Assembly: GCA_025993795.1 (NCBI GenBank)
Contig: JAMQHL010000032.1
Coordinates: 1 to 55,342 of the forward strand
Direction of reading: 5' to 3'
Source of the DNA: Planctomycetota bacterium
GTDB lineage: Bacteria; Planctomycetota; UBA8742; UBA2392
Length of the DNA stretch: 55,342 bases
Made by a program: the position numbers and the translations under genes. Positions within the stretch are counted from its first letter, which is position 1; every line of letters starts with the position of its first letter. Shown here in pieces: positions 24,603 to 33,664 of this stretch. Below the pieces are notes generated by a model. It was not told the origin of the DNA, ran no database searches, and was given only the letters and a program-made list of their open reading frames with translations.

Positions 24603-25679
24603 GTGGGACGATTCGAAAAATATCTGTCTCTGTGGGTTGCGCTTGCGATCGGCGCCGGCGTGGGCCTTGGCACGGCGGCGCCGAGCATGGTGCAGCACAT
24701 CTCGCGGCTTGAGTTCGCCCGCGTCAACCTGGTTGTGGCTGCGCTGATCTGGGTGATGATCTACCCGATGATGCTCAAGGTCGTGCCCCGCGCCATCGCC
24801 AAGGTGGGGCAGCGGCCCAAGGGGTTGGTCCTGACGCTGGTGATCAACTGGCTGATCAAACCCTTCACGATGGCTGCCCTGGCGATCCTGTTTTTCAAGT
24901 ACATCTTTGCACCCTTCGTGCCGGCGCAAGACGCCGCCCACTACATCGCGGGCATGATCCTGCTGGGCGTGGCGCCATGCACGGCGATGGTGTTTGTCTG
25001 GAGCAACCTGACCAAGGGCGACCCGGCTTACACGCTGGTCCAGGTGACCGTGAACGACCTGATTCTGGTCTTTGCGTTTGCGCCGCTTGCCGGCTTGCTG
25101 CTGGGTGTGACAGACCTGTTCGTGCCGTGGGACACGCTGGTGCTGTCGGTCGCCATCTTCGTGGTGCTGCCGCTGGCGGCGGGCATGGTGACGCGCTTTC
25201 TAAGGCTGCGAAGCGGGGGCGGCGAAGAAGGGGTAGACCGCATCGCGGCGCGCCTGAAGCCGTTTTCCATGATCGGCCTGTTGCTCACGATTGTGCTGTT
25301 GTTTTCGTTCCAGGCCGAGACGTTGCTCAATCAGCCCCTGCGCGTGGCAATGATCGCCACGCCGCTGCTGATCCAGGGCTATGGCATCTTTTTCATTGCC
25401 TATTTCGCGGCGAAACTGCTGAAGCTTGAGTACAAGGTCGCGGCGCCTGCCGCGCTGATCGGCACATCCAACTTCTTTGAGTTGGCGGTAGCAGTGGCAA
25501 TCAGCCTGTTCGGCCTGAGCTCGGGCGCGGCGCTGGCCACCGTCGTGGGCGTGTTGATTGAAGTGCCGGTGATGCTGTCGCTGGTGGCGTTTTCCAATCG
25601 CACGCAACACTGGTTTCCCAAGGCCGTACTGGAAGAGCCCGCCTCTGCGAAACCCGTCGTCGTGCGGGGGCAGCCATGA
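24603..25679 (+). CDS. acr3: ACR3-family arsenite efflux permease
   Basis: 358 residues, about ten membrane helices. The conserved Cys126 in [15 protein letters not shown] and the following [12 protein letters not shown] are hallmarks of Acr3, which exports As(OH)3 using the proton gradient. The helix-breaking [14 protein letters not shown] near residue 285 is also typical. Third in the ars operon. Its stop overlaps arsC by 4 nt (ATGA at 25676). Confidence 0.95.
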   Translation: MGRFEKYLSLWVALAIGAGVGLGTAAPSMVQHISRLEFARVNLVVAALIWVMIYPMMLKVVPRAIAKVGQRPKGLVLTLVINWLIKPFTMAALAILFFKYIFAPFVPAQDAAHYIAGMILLGVAPCTAMVFVWSNLTKGDPAYTLVQVTVNDLILVFAFAPLAGLLLGVTDLFVPWDTLVLSVAIFVVLPLAAGMVTRFLRLRSGGGEEGVDRIAARLKPFSMIGLLLTIVLLFSFQAETLLNQPLRVAMIATPLLIQGYGIFFIAYFAAKLLKLEYKVAAPAALIGTSNFFELAVAVAISLFGLSSGAALATVVGVLIEVPVMLSLVAFSNRTQHWFPKAVLEEPASAKPVVVRGQP

Positions 25680-26101
25680 GCTGGCAGCATGACATTGAAC
25701 AGATTCGCGCGCTGGCGCCGAGGCACATTCTGTTCCTGTGTGTCCAGAACAGCGCGCGCAGCCAGCTTGCCGAAGGCATTGCCCGCAGGTACGCACCGCC
25801 GGGCGTGCGCATCAGCAGCGCCGGGTCGATGCCGGCGTCTGTGCGGCCGCAGGCGATGGAAGCGCTGGCCGAGATCGGTATTGACGCGTCAAGCCACGGC
25901 AGCAAGTCGATCGGCGACATAGACGCCGGCAGCGTGGATGTGGTAATCACGCTGTGCGCAGAAGAAGTGTGCCCGGTGTTTCCGCGCCAAGTGGTGAAGT
26001 TTCACTGGCCGCTGGACGACCCATCGGGCGGCGGTGTCGAAGCGTTTCGCACCGCGCGCAACGAGCTGGTCAAGCGCATGCAGGCCCTGTTCGACCGTTA
26101 G
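25676..26101 (+). CDS. arsC: Arsenate reductase (low-molecular-weight phosphatase type)
   Basis: 141 residues. The P-loop CX5R is Cys22-Arg28 (CVQNSARSQ). The resolving thiols are Cys94 and Cys99 in TLCAEEVCP, and HWPLDDPSG supplies the general-acid Asp. It reduces As(V) to As(III), which Acr3 exports. The first-to-second Cys distance of 72 residues equals that of pI258 ArsC. The TLCAEEVCP form is also seen in mycothiol-linked enzymes, so the electron donor is uncertain. Confidence 0.94.
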   Translation: MSWQHDIEQIRALAPRHILFLCVQNSARSQLAEGIARRYAPPGVRISSAGSMPASVRPQAMEALAEIGIDASSHGSKSIGDIDAGSVDVVITLCAEEVCPVFPRQVVKFHWPLDDPSGGGVEAFRTARNELVKRMQALFDR

Positions 26102-26113
26102 CACGACTGGCCC

Positions 26114-27811
26114 TTACAGGCCGATTCCAAGCTGCAGTTCAATGCCGTTCAGCACGTTGCGGCCTGTGCGCAGGGCGATCTCGAGTGTGCGGCCGTTGAC
26201 CCTCGCCAGCACGCTGGCGCCCGCGCCGGTGTCGCTCAGCAATGCCCCGACGTACTTCTCGATGTTGCTGACCGTCGCGTCCACGTCGTTGGGTACGCTC
26301 AGGCGCTGCTTTGCGCGGATAATGGCTTCGCCGATGCGCGCCGCGACAAGCTGGTACGCAACTGTGCCCAGCTTGCCCTCTTCTTCAGCCTTGCTGGGCC
26401 GATGCACCGTGGGCGCGAGCAGCACCCACGCCGAGTCGTTGTTCGGCTGGCACATCAGTGGAGTGAAGCCCGATTTGTTCAGGTCTTTCAGATGCCGGTC
26501 TGACAACAGTGCGCGCAGGGGGTACTCGTCGCCGATGCCGTGGGCATGCACCGGCAAGCCGGTGATCTCGCCGTGCGAGGCCCCGGTGTGTGACCCGGGC
26601 CAGCCCGTGCTGTCCATGCTCTGGGCGACGGTTGCGCCGACCAGCCACACCGGCGAGCCCCACAGTGCGGGCAAGTCGGCGCCGTGCTTGACGCGGGTGT
26701 ACGCGGGCCGGGCGACGTATGGGTTCAAGGCCGCTGCCAGCCAGCGAGACCCGTCTTTGTCGCGCAGGCTGCGCCACTTTTCGAATGCCTTGCCCTCGAA
26801 GTAATTGGCGGGTGCGTCCATGCCCGCAAGTACGGTCATGTCGGCGCGAAGGAACTCTTCGCCCGCTTCGAACACCACGATGCACTGCAGTGACTGGCCG
26901 GCGTCGCCCCACTGTTGCAGCGCTTCCAAGCCTGCGGGCGTGTTGTTGACTGCGTCGGCCAGCAACAGCATGGCCAGCGGCGCGTTACTGGTTCCCGCGC
27001 TTTCTGCGCTGTAGACGCTTTCCTGCCACGCGTCGTAGTCGCCGTCGTAGACCTCAATGCGTGCGCCCTTGCCGCGCTTGCACAGCAGGTGCAAGCCGCG
27101 CCAGTTGCGCTCAAGGGCCTGCACGCTTTCGTGGGTGAGCACCGGGGCAAGCTGCTTCTCCAGCAGTTTTTCGGCGGCGGCGATGGCCGCGCTAACGTCG
27201 ATGCCCTTCTGCGAGCCGCCCAGTCCGGCTGCAAAGCTGTCAATCGCTGACGCGCCGGCGTCGGGCTTGTTGGCGTCAACCATGTTGAAGATGGAGTCGA
27301 TGGCGGTGTCCACGGAATCCTTGTCCGACATCTCGCCGCCTGCGGCGTGAGTGGTGCCGCCGATCTTGTCGAACACCATTTCCAGCGGCTCGCGCAGCGC
27401 CGGTACAGCCTGGATGTCCGCGAGCTCGCGTTTGAAATCGTTCGGCTTGAGGCTGCCATCGGCAAGGCCCCTGGCGCGTCGTACGAAGTCGGCCACCGGG
27501 GCCAGCGCCTTGATGCGGGCGGCGATATTTCTCGGCTCGAAATCTTTGATCGACGAAGGAGAGAAGTCGATCTCGATGGTCTTGCCGGTGCCCAGGAAGT
27601 TCTCAACCTCAAAAAGCGCGCGCGGCATGAAGTCGCTGAGGCGTTTGTCAAAGTTGTGGGCGTCAATCACTGCCGGCTCACGGGCCGCGCTGCGGTTGGC
27701 GGCGCAGAAGTTGCCCACCGTCATGATGCGCAGCGGCATCGACTTCAGGTCAGGCAGGTTGCTCTTTCCAAAGCCGAAGTCACCGGTTAACCCCTGCACC
27801 TTATCTGCCAT
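26114..27811 (-). CDS. TssB-TssC fusion: contractile (type VI) sheath protein
   Basis: 565 residues. The N-terminal ~160 look like TssB/VipA (FDKRLSDFMPRALFEVENFL, then IDFSPSSIKDFEP and a helical LAPVADFVRRARGL). From about 215 the protein matches TssC/VipB (HESVQALERNWRGLHLL at 227-243, ALNPYVARPAYTRV, LWGSPVWLVGA, GFTPLMCQPNNDSAWVL). In standard T6SS these are two genes of about 165 and 490 residues; here the large-subunit part is about 350. No other T6SS gene (baseplate, Hcp, ClpV) is in view. GGAGG precedes ATG 27811. An unfused ancestor or a non-secretory sheath are alternatives. Confidence 0.8.
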   Translation of the reverse strand: MADKVQGLTGDFGFGKSNLPDLKSMPLRIMTVGNFCAANRSAAREPAVIDAHNFDKRLSDFMPRALFEVENFLGTGKTIEIDFSPSSIKDFEPRNIAARIKALAPVADFVRRARGLADGSLKPNDFKRELADIQAVPALREPLEMVFDKIGGTTHAAGGEMSDKDSVDTAIDSIFNMVDANKPDAGASAIDSFAAGLGGSQKGIDVSAAIAAAEKLLEKQLAPVLTHESVQALERNWRGLHLLCKRGKGARIEVYDGDYDAWQESVYSAESAGTSNAPLAMLLLADAVNNTPAGLEALQQWGDAGQSLQCIVVFEAGEEFLRADMTVLAGMDAPANYFEGKAFEKWRSLRDKDGSRWLAAALNPYVARPAYTRVKHGADLPALWGSPVWLVGATVAQSMDSTGWPGSHTGASHGEITGLPVHAHGIGDEYPLRALLSDRHLKDLNKSGFTPLMCQPNNDSAWVLLAPTVHRPSKAEEEGKLGTVAYQLVAARIGEAIIRAKQRLSVPNDVDATVSNIEKYVGALLSDTGAGASVLARVNGRTLEIALRTGRNVLNGIELQLGIGL

Positions 27812-27836
27812 GCAACACCTCCGGCCGCATCCTAGC

Positions 27837-27869
27837 AAAAGCAAGGGCACGGACATCGTGTCCGTGCCC
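27837..27869 (-). terminator. Intrinsic terminator after the cpYpsA gene
   Basis: On the minus strand, an 11-bp perfect stem (27859-27869 with 27845-27855, core GGGCACGGACA) with a 3-nt loop is followed by TTGCTTTT. It lies between the cpYpsA stop (27893) and the sheath-fusion start (27811), so the two genes are probably separate transcription units. Confidence 0.8.
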
Positions 27870-27892
27870 CATGTGATTGTGCATTGCAGTCG

Positions 27893-28360
27893 TTAGCGGA
27901 ACACACGCAACAGCAGGTCTTTGACCGCGCCGTGCAGGCCTGCGGCTTCGGATTCACGGCTGCCCGCTACGTTGAGCGTCTTGATGTCGTGCTCTTCAAG
28001 CCATTCGCGCACGGTCTTGACTGCATAGTCGGTGGCTTCGGCGTTCAGGTCGAGGTGCAGGATGGGCTTGCTGTGCTTGCGTGCAAGTTCGGCGGTGAGC
28101 TTGCTGCCGCCGGACAGGCGACCGAAAGTGCAGATGAGAGTGCCGTCGCCCTCGGCGACGTTGGCTTCGGTGCGGTCGGGGTAGTCGCGAGAGTCCACTT
28201 CGCTGAGCTGATAGCGAGGGGGAATCACACCGTCTTCTGACTTGCGGCCCTTGGGGCAGCGGCCGCCGTGGGCAATTGCCAGCTCAATCGCGGCATCCAG
28301 CGCGCCGCGGTCGGCGCCGGTTTGTCCGCCGGAGATAATAGTGGCAACAGCTAGCTTCAT
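27893..28360 (-). CDS. Circularly permuted YpsA / putative molybdenum-carrier family
   Basis: 155 residues. The N-terminal IISGGQTGADRGALDAAI is the hallmark nucleotide-binding loop of this Rossmann-like family, related to SLOG/LOG proteins, and GTLICTFGRLSGGSKLTAELA follows as the second loop. SLOG-type domains bind nucleotides or their derivatives; the 'Mo carrier' name comes from a crystal structure and is unproven here. ATG 28360 has GAGG 6 nt upstream. It neighbours the sheath fusion, but a terminator separates them. Confidence 0.88.
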   Translation of the reverse strand: MKLAVATIISGGQTGADRGALDAAIELAIAHGGRCPKGRKSEDGVIPPRYQLSEVDSRDYPDRTEANVAEGDGTLICTFGRLSGGSKLTAELARKHSKPILHLDLNAEATDYAVKTVREWLEEHDIKTLNVAGSRESEAAGLHGAVKDLLLRVFR

Positions 28361-28674
28361 CTTGGTCCTCATCACAGGCGCATCCGTCTCGGGAAACAAA
28401 ATTGCCGTGGGTTGTCCCACAGCGGGGCGGAATCATAACGAGAAATGCGCCAACGACCGAAAGAAATCCAAGATTCCGTTTCGTCGCCTGGGAGCACAAG
28501 ACTATGACAGGTGTCTTATAACGCGGGTGCCGCGTGAGCCCTAGAAATGGGCAGCATCCGTCAGATCTGCCGCCGGATGCCGGGGAGCAACCCAACAGCG
28601 CCGAGGGAAACAGCGCCTCAAGAAGTGGCCCCGGTCAACTCTGCCAAGCCGACTCACGGGGCGTTGCAGCTTGC

Positions 28675-28680
28675 TACAAT
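28675..28680 (+). promoter_or_regulatory. -10 box (TACAAT) directly before the NicO gene
   Basis: TACAAT ends 6 nt before ATG 28687, with no Shine-Dalgarno, giving a probable leaderless start. The 326 bp between this gene and the divergent cpYpsA gene (28361-28686) show no ORF that I can support. Confidence 0.5.
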
Positions 28681-28686
28681 CCGGCG

Positions 28687-30414
28687 ATGCGGACTATGGC
28701 CTGCATCCTTGTCCTTGCCTGCGCGGGAGCCCTGTCGGCTCATCCATTTGACGACCGGGTGGACATGATCACCGAGCTGGTGCTCACGCGAGACAAGGCC
28801 ACGCGCACCGAGCACATGGGCCTGACGGTACAGTACCGCTATGACGGCGTGTTCAGCAGCTACAACGAGTTGCAGGCGCTGGATACCGACAAGAGCCAGA
28901 CCATCTCGCGCGCTGAACGCGACGAGCGCTATCGTGTGCTGGCAGCGGACCTGGTTGACGCCATTCACCTGCTGCTGCGAGGCGAGCGGGTGAAACTTGT
29001 CCCCCAATACGACGCCTTTGAGTTCGTCAACCTGGCCAACCCCGATGATTCCGTGAGCGCACCCGGCGGCATGGCGGTCAAGGATTGCCGTATCGGATAT
29101 TTCTTTGTGTTCGACCTGGTGCTGGCCTCTGCATGGGGACCGGGCGCGCACATGGTGGAGATGACTTTCACCAACAAACGCATCACTGTGCTGGACCCCG
29201 CCGAACAGATGCGGGTATGGGACGACCGCGACGGAACCCGCCGCGCGATCTACAGCACGCGGCATGAGAAGACGCCCGAGAACTTTCACCGCCTGATTTT
29301 CAACTGGGAAGTGACTACGAAGACGGCCGGCAGCGCCGCGATACAGCCTGTTGAGCCGAACCCCAGGGTACCCCCGAAAGACCCGCCCGCAAACACCGAG
29401 CAACCCAAGTCGGGCCGCGAGCAATTGATCGATACGGACAGAGAGAGGCGCGACACCACGTCGGTCGATTTCAAGATCAGCGCGATGTTTGAGGCACTGC
29501 GCGACAACAGCGCCGAGCTCGGCGTGTGGCTGGCTGTGCTGTTTTCGATGTTCTTGCTGGGTGCCTGGCACGCGTTGCAGCCGGGCCACGGCAAGACGCT
29601 TGTCGCGGGCTACTTGATCGGAACACAGGGCACGAAGACAGACGCGCTGTTTCTGGGTGTTGTCGTAACGGCGGCCCACACCAGCGGCGTGCTGTTGTTG
29701 ATGGGCGGGGCGTGGGCAGCCAGCGAGTTCTGGCCCGGCTTGCTGAAGAACCCCGAGAAGCAGCTTGCCGAATGGATCACGCTGGCAGTGGGAGCAACGA
29801 TTCTGCTGATGGGCATGGGCCTCGTGCTCAAGCGCGCAGGCGGCGGCGGCCACGAGCACGATTTGTTCGGGCGCCATGTTCATCCGGAAGACGATCATGC
29901 CCACGGACATGAGCACCCGCACACCCACGAGAAGTCACCCGAGGATTCCGACCTGCTGCGCCAAGCCGCGCACGAGCACGATCATGCGCACGGGCATTCG
30001 CACGATCACGATCATGGCCACGCGCACGGGCACCATCACCACCGCGACCCGGCCAAGATGACGCGGCTTGAGATTCTGCGACTTGGCATTCTGGGCGGGA
30101 TCGTGCCGTGCCCCAGCGCGTTCGTGATCGGATTGATCGCGTTTCAGCAACAGTGGTACTTGAGCGGTTTGATCATGGTGATTGTGTTCAGCCTGGGGCT
30201 GGCAACGGTGCTGGCGGCCATCGGGCTGGTGCTGGTGCAGACGAAGGGCTACCTGAACCAGCGGCGCAAAGAGAGCAAGAGCCGCCTGTACCGTATTCTG
30301 GAAAAGAAGCTGCCGGTGTTCGGGGCGCTGCTGATCGCGCTGATCGGGGCGGTGATGACACTGATGGCGCTGATTCGCCTCGAGATCGTGGACCCAAGCC
30401 GGTTCACCGTCTAA
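28687..30414 (+). CDS. NicO/RcnA-like metal exporter with exported N-terminal domain
   Basis: 575 residues. A signal peptide ends near AHPF, and a DUF1007-like beta domain (about 20-235) follows. Within it DTDKSQTISRAE (residues 66-77) is a textbook EF-hand loop. After a Pro-rich linker come six or so membrane helices of the NicO (nickel/cobalt) fold, with WHALQPGHGKTLVAGYLIG and ILGGIVPCPSAFVIG as the paired signature loops. Between them lies a very His-rich cytosolic or periplasmic loop (about 400-458). Ni/Co efflux is the likely role; the His loop would buffer or sense metal. Confidence 0.85.
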   Translation: MRTMACILVLACAGALSAHPFDDRVDMITELVLTRDKATRTEHMGLTVQYRYDGVFSSYNELQALDTDKSQTISRAERDERYRVLAADLVDAIHLLLRGERVKLVPQYDAFEFVNLANPDDSVSAPGGMAVKDCRIGYFFVFDLVLASAWGPGAHMVEMTFTNKRITVLDPAEQMRVWDDRDGTRRAIYSTRHEKTPENFHRLIFNWEVTTKTAGSAAIQPVEPNPRVPPKDPPANTEQPKSGREQLIDTDRERRDTTSVDFKISAMFEALRDNSAELGVWLAVLFSMFLLGAWHALQPGHGKTLVAGYLIGTQGTKTDALFLGVVVTAAHTSGVLLLMGGAWAASEFWPGLLKNPEKQLAEWITLAVGATILLMGMGLVLKRAGGGGHEHDLFGRHVHPEDDHAHGHEHPHTHEKSPEDSDLLRQAAHEHDHAHGHSHDHDHGHAHGHHHHRDPAKMTRLEILRLGILGGIVPCPSAFVIGLIAFQQQWYLSGLIMVIVFSLGLATVLAAIGLVLVQTKGYLNQRRKESKSRLYRILEKKLPVFGALLIALIGAVMTLMALIRLEIVDPSRFTV

Positions 30415-30549
30415 CCGATCCGGGATAGACACTGAGAAGAGTCCTTACCAGCCAGGCCAACGGTGATAGCCGCGAGAACGCGAGAGCGCCAATGAATGGC
30501 CTTTCTTCGCGGCTGGCATTGCAGTCTGGTTGCCACCAAACAGGATCTT

Positions 30550-30990
30550 CTAGCGTTCAAGCATCAGCGTAACCGGGCCGTCGTTGACCAGCTCAACATC
30601 CATGTGCGCACCGAACCTACCGCGCGCCACCGGCTTGGCGAGCTTTGCTTCCAGCAGCGCGCAAAACTGTTCATACAGGGCCATGGCCTGTTCCGGCGGC
30701 GCTGCTTGGATGTAGCTGGGCCTGTTGCCCTTGCTGCTGTCGGCGTACAGCGTGAACTGGCTGACGGCCAGCACTTCGCCGCGGGTGTCGAGCACGCTGC
30801 GGTTCATCTTGCCGTCAGCATCTGCAAACACGCGCAGGTTGCATACTTTGCTCACCATCCATTCAAGCTGCTCGGTGCCGTCGCCCTGGCCGATGCCGAC
30901 CAGCAACAGCAGCCCCGCATTGATGCTGCCGACCACGCGGCCATCGACACTGACCTGTGCGCGCGAAACTCTTTGCAGCAGCACTTTCAT
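30550..30990 (-). CDS. dtd: D-aminoacyl-tRNA deacylase
   Basis: 146 residues. Dtd removes D-amino acids (and Gly from tRNA-Ala) mischarged onto tRNA. The two active-site blocks are SQFTLYAD (near residue 78) and the cross-subunit Gly-cisPro motif NDGPVTL near the C-terminus. The start, ATG 30990, overlaps the previous stop (ATGA), so it is the last gene of a three-gene minus run beginning at 33542. Confidence 0.96.
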   Translation of the reverse strand: MKVLLQRVSRAQVSVDGRVVGSINAGLLLLVGIGQGDGTEQLEWMVSKVCNLRVFADADGKMNRSVLDTRGEVLAVSQFTLYADSSKGNRPSYIQAAPPEQAMALYEQFCALLEAKLAKPVARGRFGAHMDVELVNDGPVTLMLER

Positions 30991-32393
30991 GGCTTGGCTA
31001 CCCACAGCGGGCAGCCGCCCTGCTTCAGGCCCAGCACGACTACCCAGTGCGCGGTCGTCCAGACTGCGCCAAGGTCGCGATCAAGGTTCATGCCCATGCG
31101 CTGGGTGTCGGCGGTGGGGCGATATGCGAACGTGTGGTCGGGGTTGCGTACCATCATGAACTCGTTGCCTTGCGCGGCCCAGTACTTGTCAAGCATGCCC
31201 TCGCGCTGCGCGGCAATCGCCACGGAAAGCTGGTGCATGGTAGGCGTGCTGTGCCCGCCAAAGGCATGCGGGTGGTTCTTGTCAAAGTACGCCTTCATCT
31301 TTGCGTAGCTGTCGCGGCTTGTGACACCCAGCGCGGCAAAGGCATTCATGGCGCCAGCTGTACGGCCGACATCGGTGCCCCACAGCTTGTCGTGTGAATA
31401 GTGAATGCCGCCGTCTTCGCCCTGGCACTTCTCAACATAGGACAGCATTGGCTCCACCTTTTGCGCATCGACATCTACGCCTGCCTGGCGGATGCATCCA
31501 AGCGCCGCGAGGCAGAAGTTACTCACCACCTCAAGATGCACATAATCCAGCACGTTCGCGCCGCCGGGGCCCGCGGCAAACCCGCCGTCAGGCTCGGCCT
31601 GTTTCAAAATGCGGTCGCGAACCCACTTCAACTTGCTTTCAAGCCGCTTCAGCTCGCTGCGCTTGAGCCATCTCTCGTCAGCGGCCTTAAGCACGTGCGC
31701 CAAAAAGATGCCGCCGTACCCGAGGCCCCAGTTGGTCTGGTCGTTATTCTTGCCTTGCAGCTTGCGGTAGTGCTTTTGTTCGCCGACGTACTCACTGACG
31801 AACACTGCGGCTTTGACGATGTTGGCTGCATACGCGCCCTCGTGCGGCTTGCCCCCGGCGGCAAGCCACGCCATGCCGGCAAGGCTGGTCAGGACGACCT
31901 GGCTTACCTCCGGCGAAAGCGTGCTGCGAAAAGCACCCTCGCTGTCCTGCCGGGCGGCAAGCCACTTGCAGGCGTTATCGAGAATTACGCGCGCGCGGGC
32001 GTCGGCGTCGGTGAAACGCGCCAGTGCAGCCGTCAGCTTCAGGGTGTCAGCGCCGCGCTTGAGCATCAACTCGCAGCTTGCCGGGTCTTTGGCCTCGGCG
32101 CTGGCGATTGCGTCACCCAGCTCAAGGTATGCGTCTTGCTCAAAGACTTTCGCCGCGCCGTAGATTGTGTCGCCGACTTTCAGGCCGGCCTTCTCGGCGG
32201 GGCCGCCCTTGAGTAATTCCACGACCGAAAGGCCGCACTTTCCCCCGTCCGGAAACTCGCCACGAACGACGCTGGCTTTGCCGCCCAGTGGGCCAAGGTT
32301 GTACAGGTCCGGGAGCTTCTGTTGGCTGTGGCCGGGCACGGTCAGCGCCAGGACGGCGGCGGCGACAAGCAAAGTGATCGTCAGTGTGCGCAC
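30987..32393 (-). CDS. Secreted protein with PDZ and terpene-cyclase-like alpha/alpha toroid
   Basis: 468 residues starting at GTG. A signal peptide (cleaved near GHSQ) precedes a PDZ-like domain (about 50-115, GGPAEKAGLKVGDTIYG). The remainder is a helical repeat like prenyltransferase/squalene-cyclase domains: WLAARQDSEGAF, ILKQAEPDGGFAAG, CQGEDGGIHYSHDK and GGCPLWV, each a Q/E-DGG turn. It lacks the DXDD acid motif of cyclases, so it is unlikely to be a terpene cyclase. It resembles DUF6288-type secreted proteins. Function unknown. Confidence 0.75.
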   Translation of the reverse strand: MRTLTITLLVAAAVLALTVPGHSQQKLPDLYNLGPLGGKASVVRGEFPDGGKCGLSVVELLKGGPAEKAGLKVGDTIYGAAKVFEQDAYLELGDAIASAEAKDPASCELMLKRGADTLKLTAALARFTDADARARVILDNACKWLAARQDSEGAFRSTLSPEVSQVVLTSLAGMAWLAAGGKPHEGAYAANIVKAAVFVSEYVGEQKHYRKLQGKNNDQTNWGLGYGGIFLAHVLKAADERWLKRSELKRLESKLKWVRDRILKQAEPDGGFAAGPGGANVLDYVHLEVVSNFCLAALGCIRQAGVDVDAQKVEPMLSYVEKCQGEDGGIHYSHDKLWGTDVGRTAGAMNAFAALGVTSRDSYAKMKAYFDKNHPHAFGGHSTPTMHQLSVAIAAQREGMLDKYWAAQGNEFMMVRNPDHTFAYRPTADTQRMGMNLDRDLGAVWTTAHWVVVLGLKQGGCPLWVAKP

Positions 32394-32411
32394 TTCAGCC
32401 TGCTCTATGAG

Positions 32412-33542
32412 CTACTTGACGATGGCCCGCGTCGGCCGTGTGGGGTCGCGGTTTTCCTTGCTGTAGCGGTCCACGGTGACGCTGTCGCGGCGGCCGTCCC
32501 AGCTTCCGCGCGCCAGTTTCTTTTCGACCGTGCGACCGCGCTCTTCGACATCGCAGATCACGTTGATAATCGGCAGGCACTTCGGGTAGCGGTCGCGAAG
32601 CTGGTAGTACCAGCCGTACACGAACACGGCCTTCTGGTGGTCGTACATTCCCAGCCAGATCGTCTCGTCCACCTTGACCTTGATCTCGCACTTGCTGACT
32701 TTTTCCTGCAAGTCACGTTCCGGTCCGCCCATCTGCCATGTGCCAAGCGCGTCGTTGGGCACGCTGATTTCAAGATAGCGGTGCAGCAGCATGCGCGGCT
32801 GGGCCTCGCTGGTCCAGTCGGCGATCATCTGGCCGGCGAGTTCAGCCTCTTTGTTGTTGCCGACTTCCTTGTCCCAGGTTGCGCGCTCTTCTTTCAGCCT
32901 GGCGCGCTCGGCCTGCTGCGCGGTTTTGCGTTCATCCAGCTGTTCGCGACCGCTTTGCACGCGGTCGCAGCGTTTGACAAAGTCGTCCGCAGCCGCTTGC
33001 AGGCCTTTGTCTTCCGGTTGCAGGGCGGCAGCTTCTTTGGCTGTCTTCTTGGCGTCGCGGAAGTTGCGGGCGTACAGGTATTGCTCGGCCAGGTACATCA
33101 TGAGTTGCGGGTCGCGCCCCTGTTGCACCAGCAGCAGGTAGTGTTCGAGCGTCTTGATGGCCTCTTCGTACTTGAAGTTGGCGACGAGCGCCTTGGCCAG
33201 CCCGAGCCGCGCCCCGGCGTGCTTGGGCTCGGTACGCACCAAGTCGCGAAACGCGTCTTCCGCTGCCGGGCCCTGGCCCTGCTTCAGCAGGTCCTCGGCG
33301 GCTTCCATGCGTTCGGCATAGGTTGTGGCTTTGTCGATGCGGTCGATGCGCGTGCGCTTGATGGTGATGACGGCTTTCTTGCCCTCGACATCAACCTCGA
33401 CTTTGATCTCGGTGTCGCTCTCTTCAATGATGCGGCCGATGATCTTGCTGCCTGACTTCATGTAAATGGTCTCGGCCGCCGCCGACGAGTACGCGGTGAA
33501 GACCAGGGCCAGCGAGCAAACAACAAGGCAAAGCCGTCGCAT
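32412..33542 (-). CDS. Secreted TPR-containing protein
   Basis: 376 residues. A signal peptide ends at AAAE; then a small beta domain (IYMKSGSKIIGRIIEES, an SH3/Sm-like strand set), helical TPR-like repeats (about 75-190, AGARLGLAKALVANF), and a coiled-coil stretch (EQLDERKTAQQAERARLK). The C-terminal third is a beta-rich region of unknown type. First gene of the minus run to dtd. A TACCCT lies 6 nt before the ATG. Confidence 0.7.
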   Translation of the reverse strand: MRRLCLVVCSLALVFTAYSSAAAETIYMKSGSKIIGRIIEESDTEIKVEVDVEGKKAVITIKRTRIDRIDKATTYAERMEAAEDLLKQGQGPAAEDAFRDLVRTEPKHAGARLGLAKALVANFKYEEAIKTLEHYLLLVQQGRDPQLMMYLAEQYLYARNFRDAKKTAKEAAALQPEDKGLQAAADDFVKRCDRVQSGREQLDERKTAQQAERARLKEERATWDKEVGNNKEAELAGQMIADWTSEAQPRMLLHRYLEISVPNDALGTWQMGGPERDLQEKVSKCEIKVKVDETIWLGMYDHQKAVFVYGWYYQLRDRYPKCLPIINVICDVEERGRTVEKKLARGSWDGRRDSVTVDRYSKENRDPTRPTRAIVK

Positions 33543-33664
33543 GGCTCAAGGGTAACCCGCGGTGCCGCACGCGCAATCGAAAGCGGCAACACCCTTTGCG
33601 AATGTGCAGTGGGCCGGCCCCCCGTCGCAAAGGGCGATACGGGCATGAAAGGCGGGCTTGCAGG

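Noticed and set aside
30468..30514. Hairpin AGCCGCGA/TCGCGGCT between NicO and dtd
   Set aside because: The 31-nt loop and lack of a T-run make it a weak terminator candidate; I kept it out of the features.
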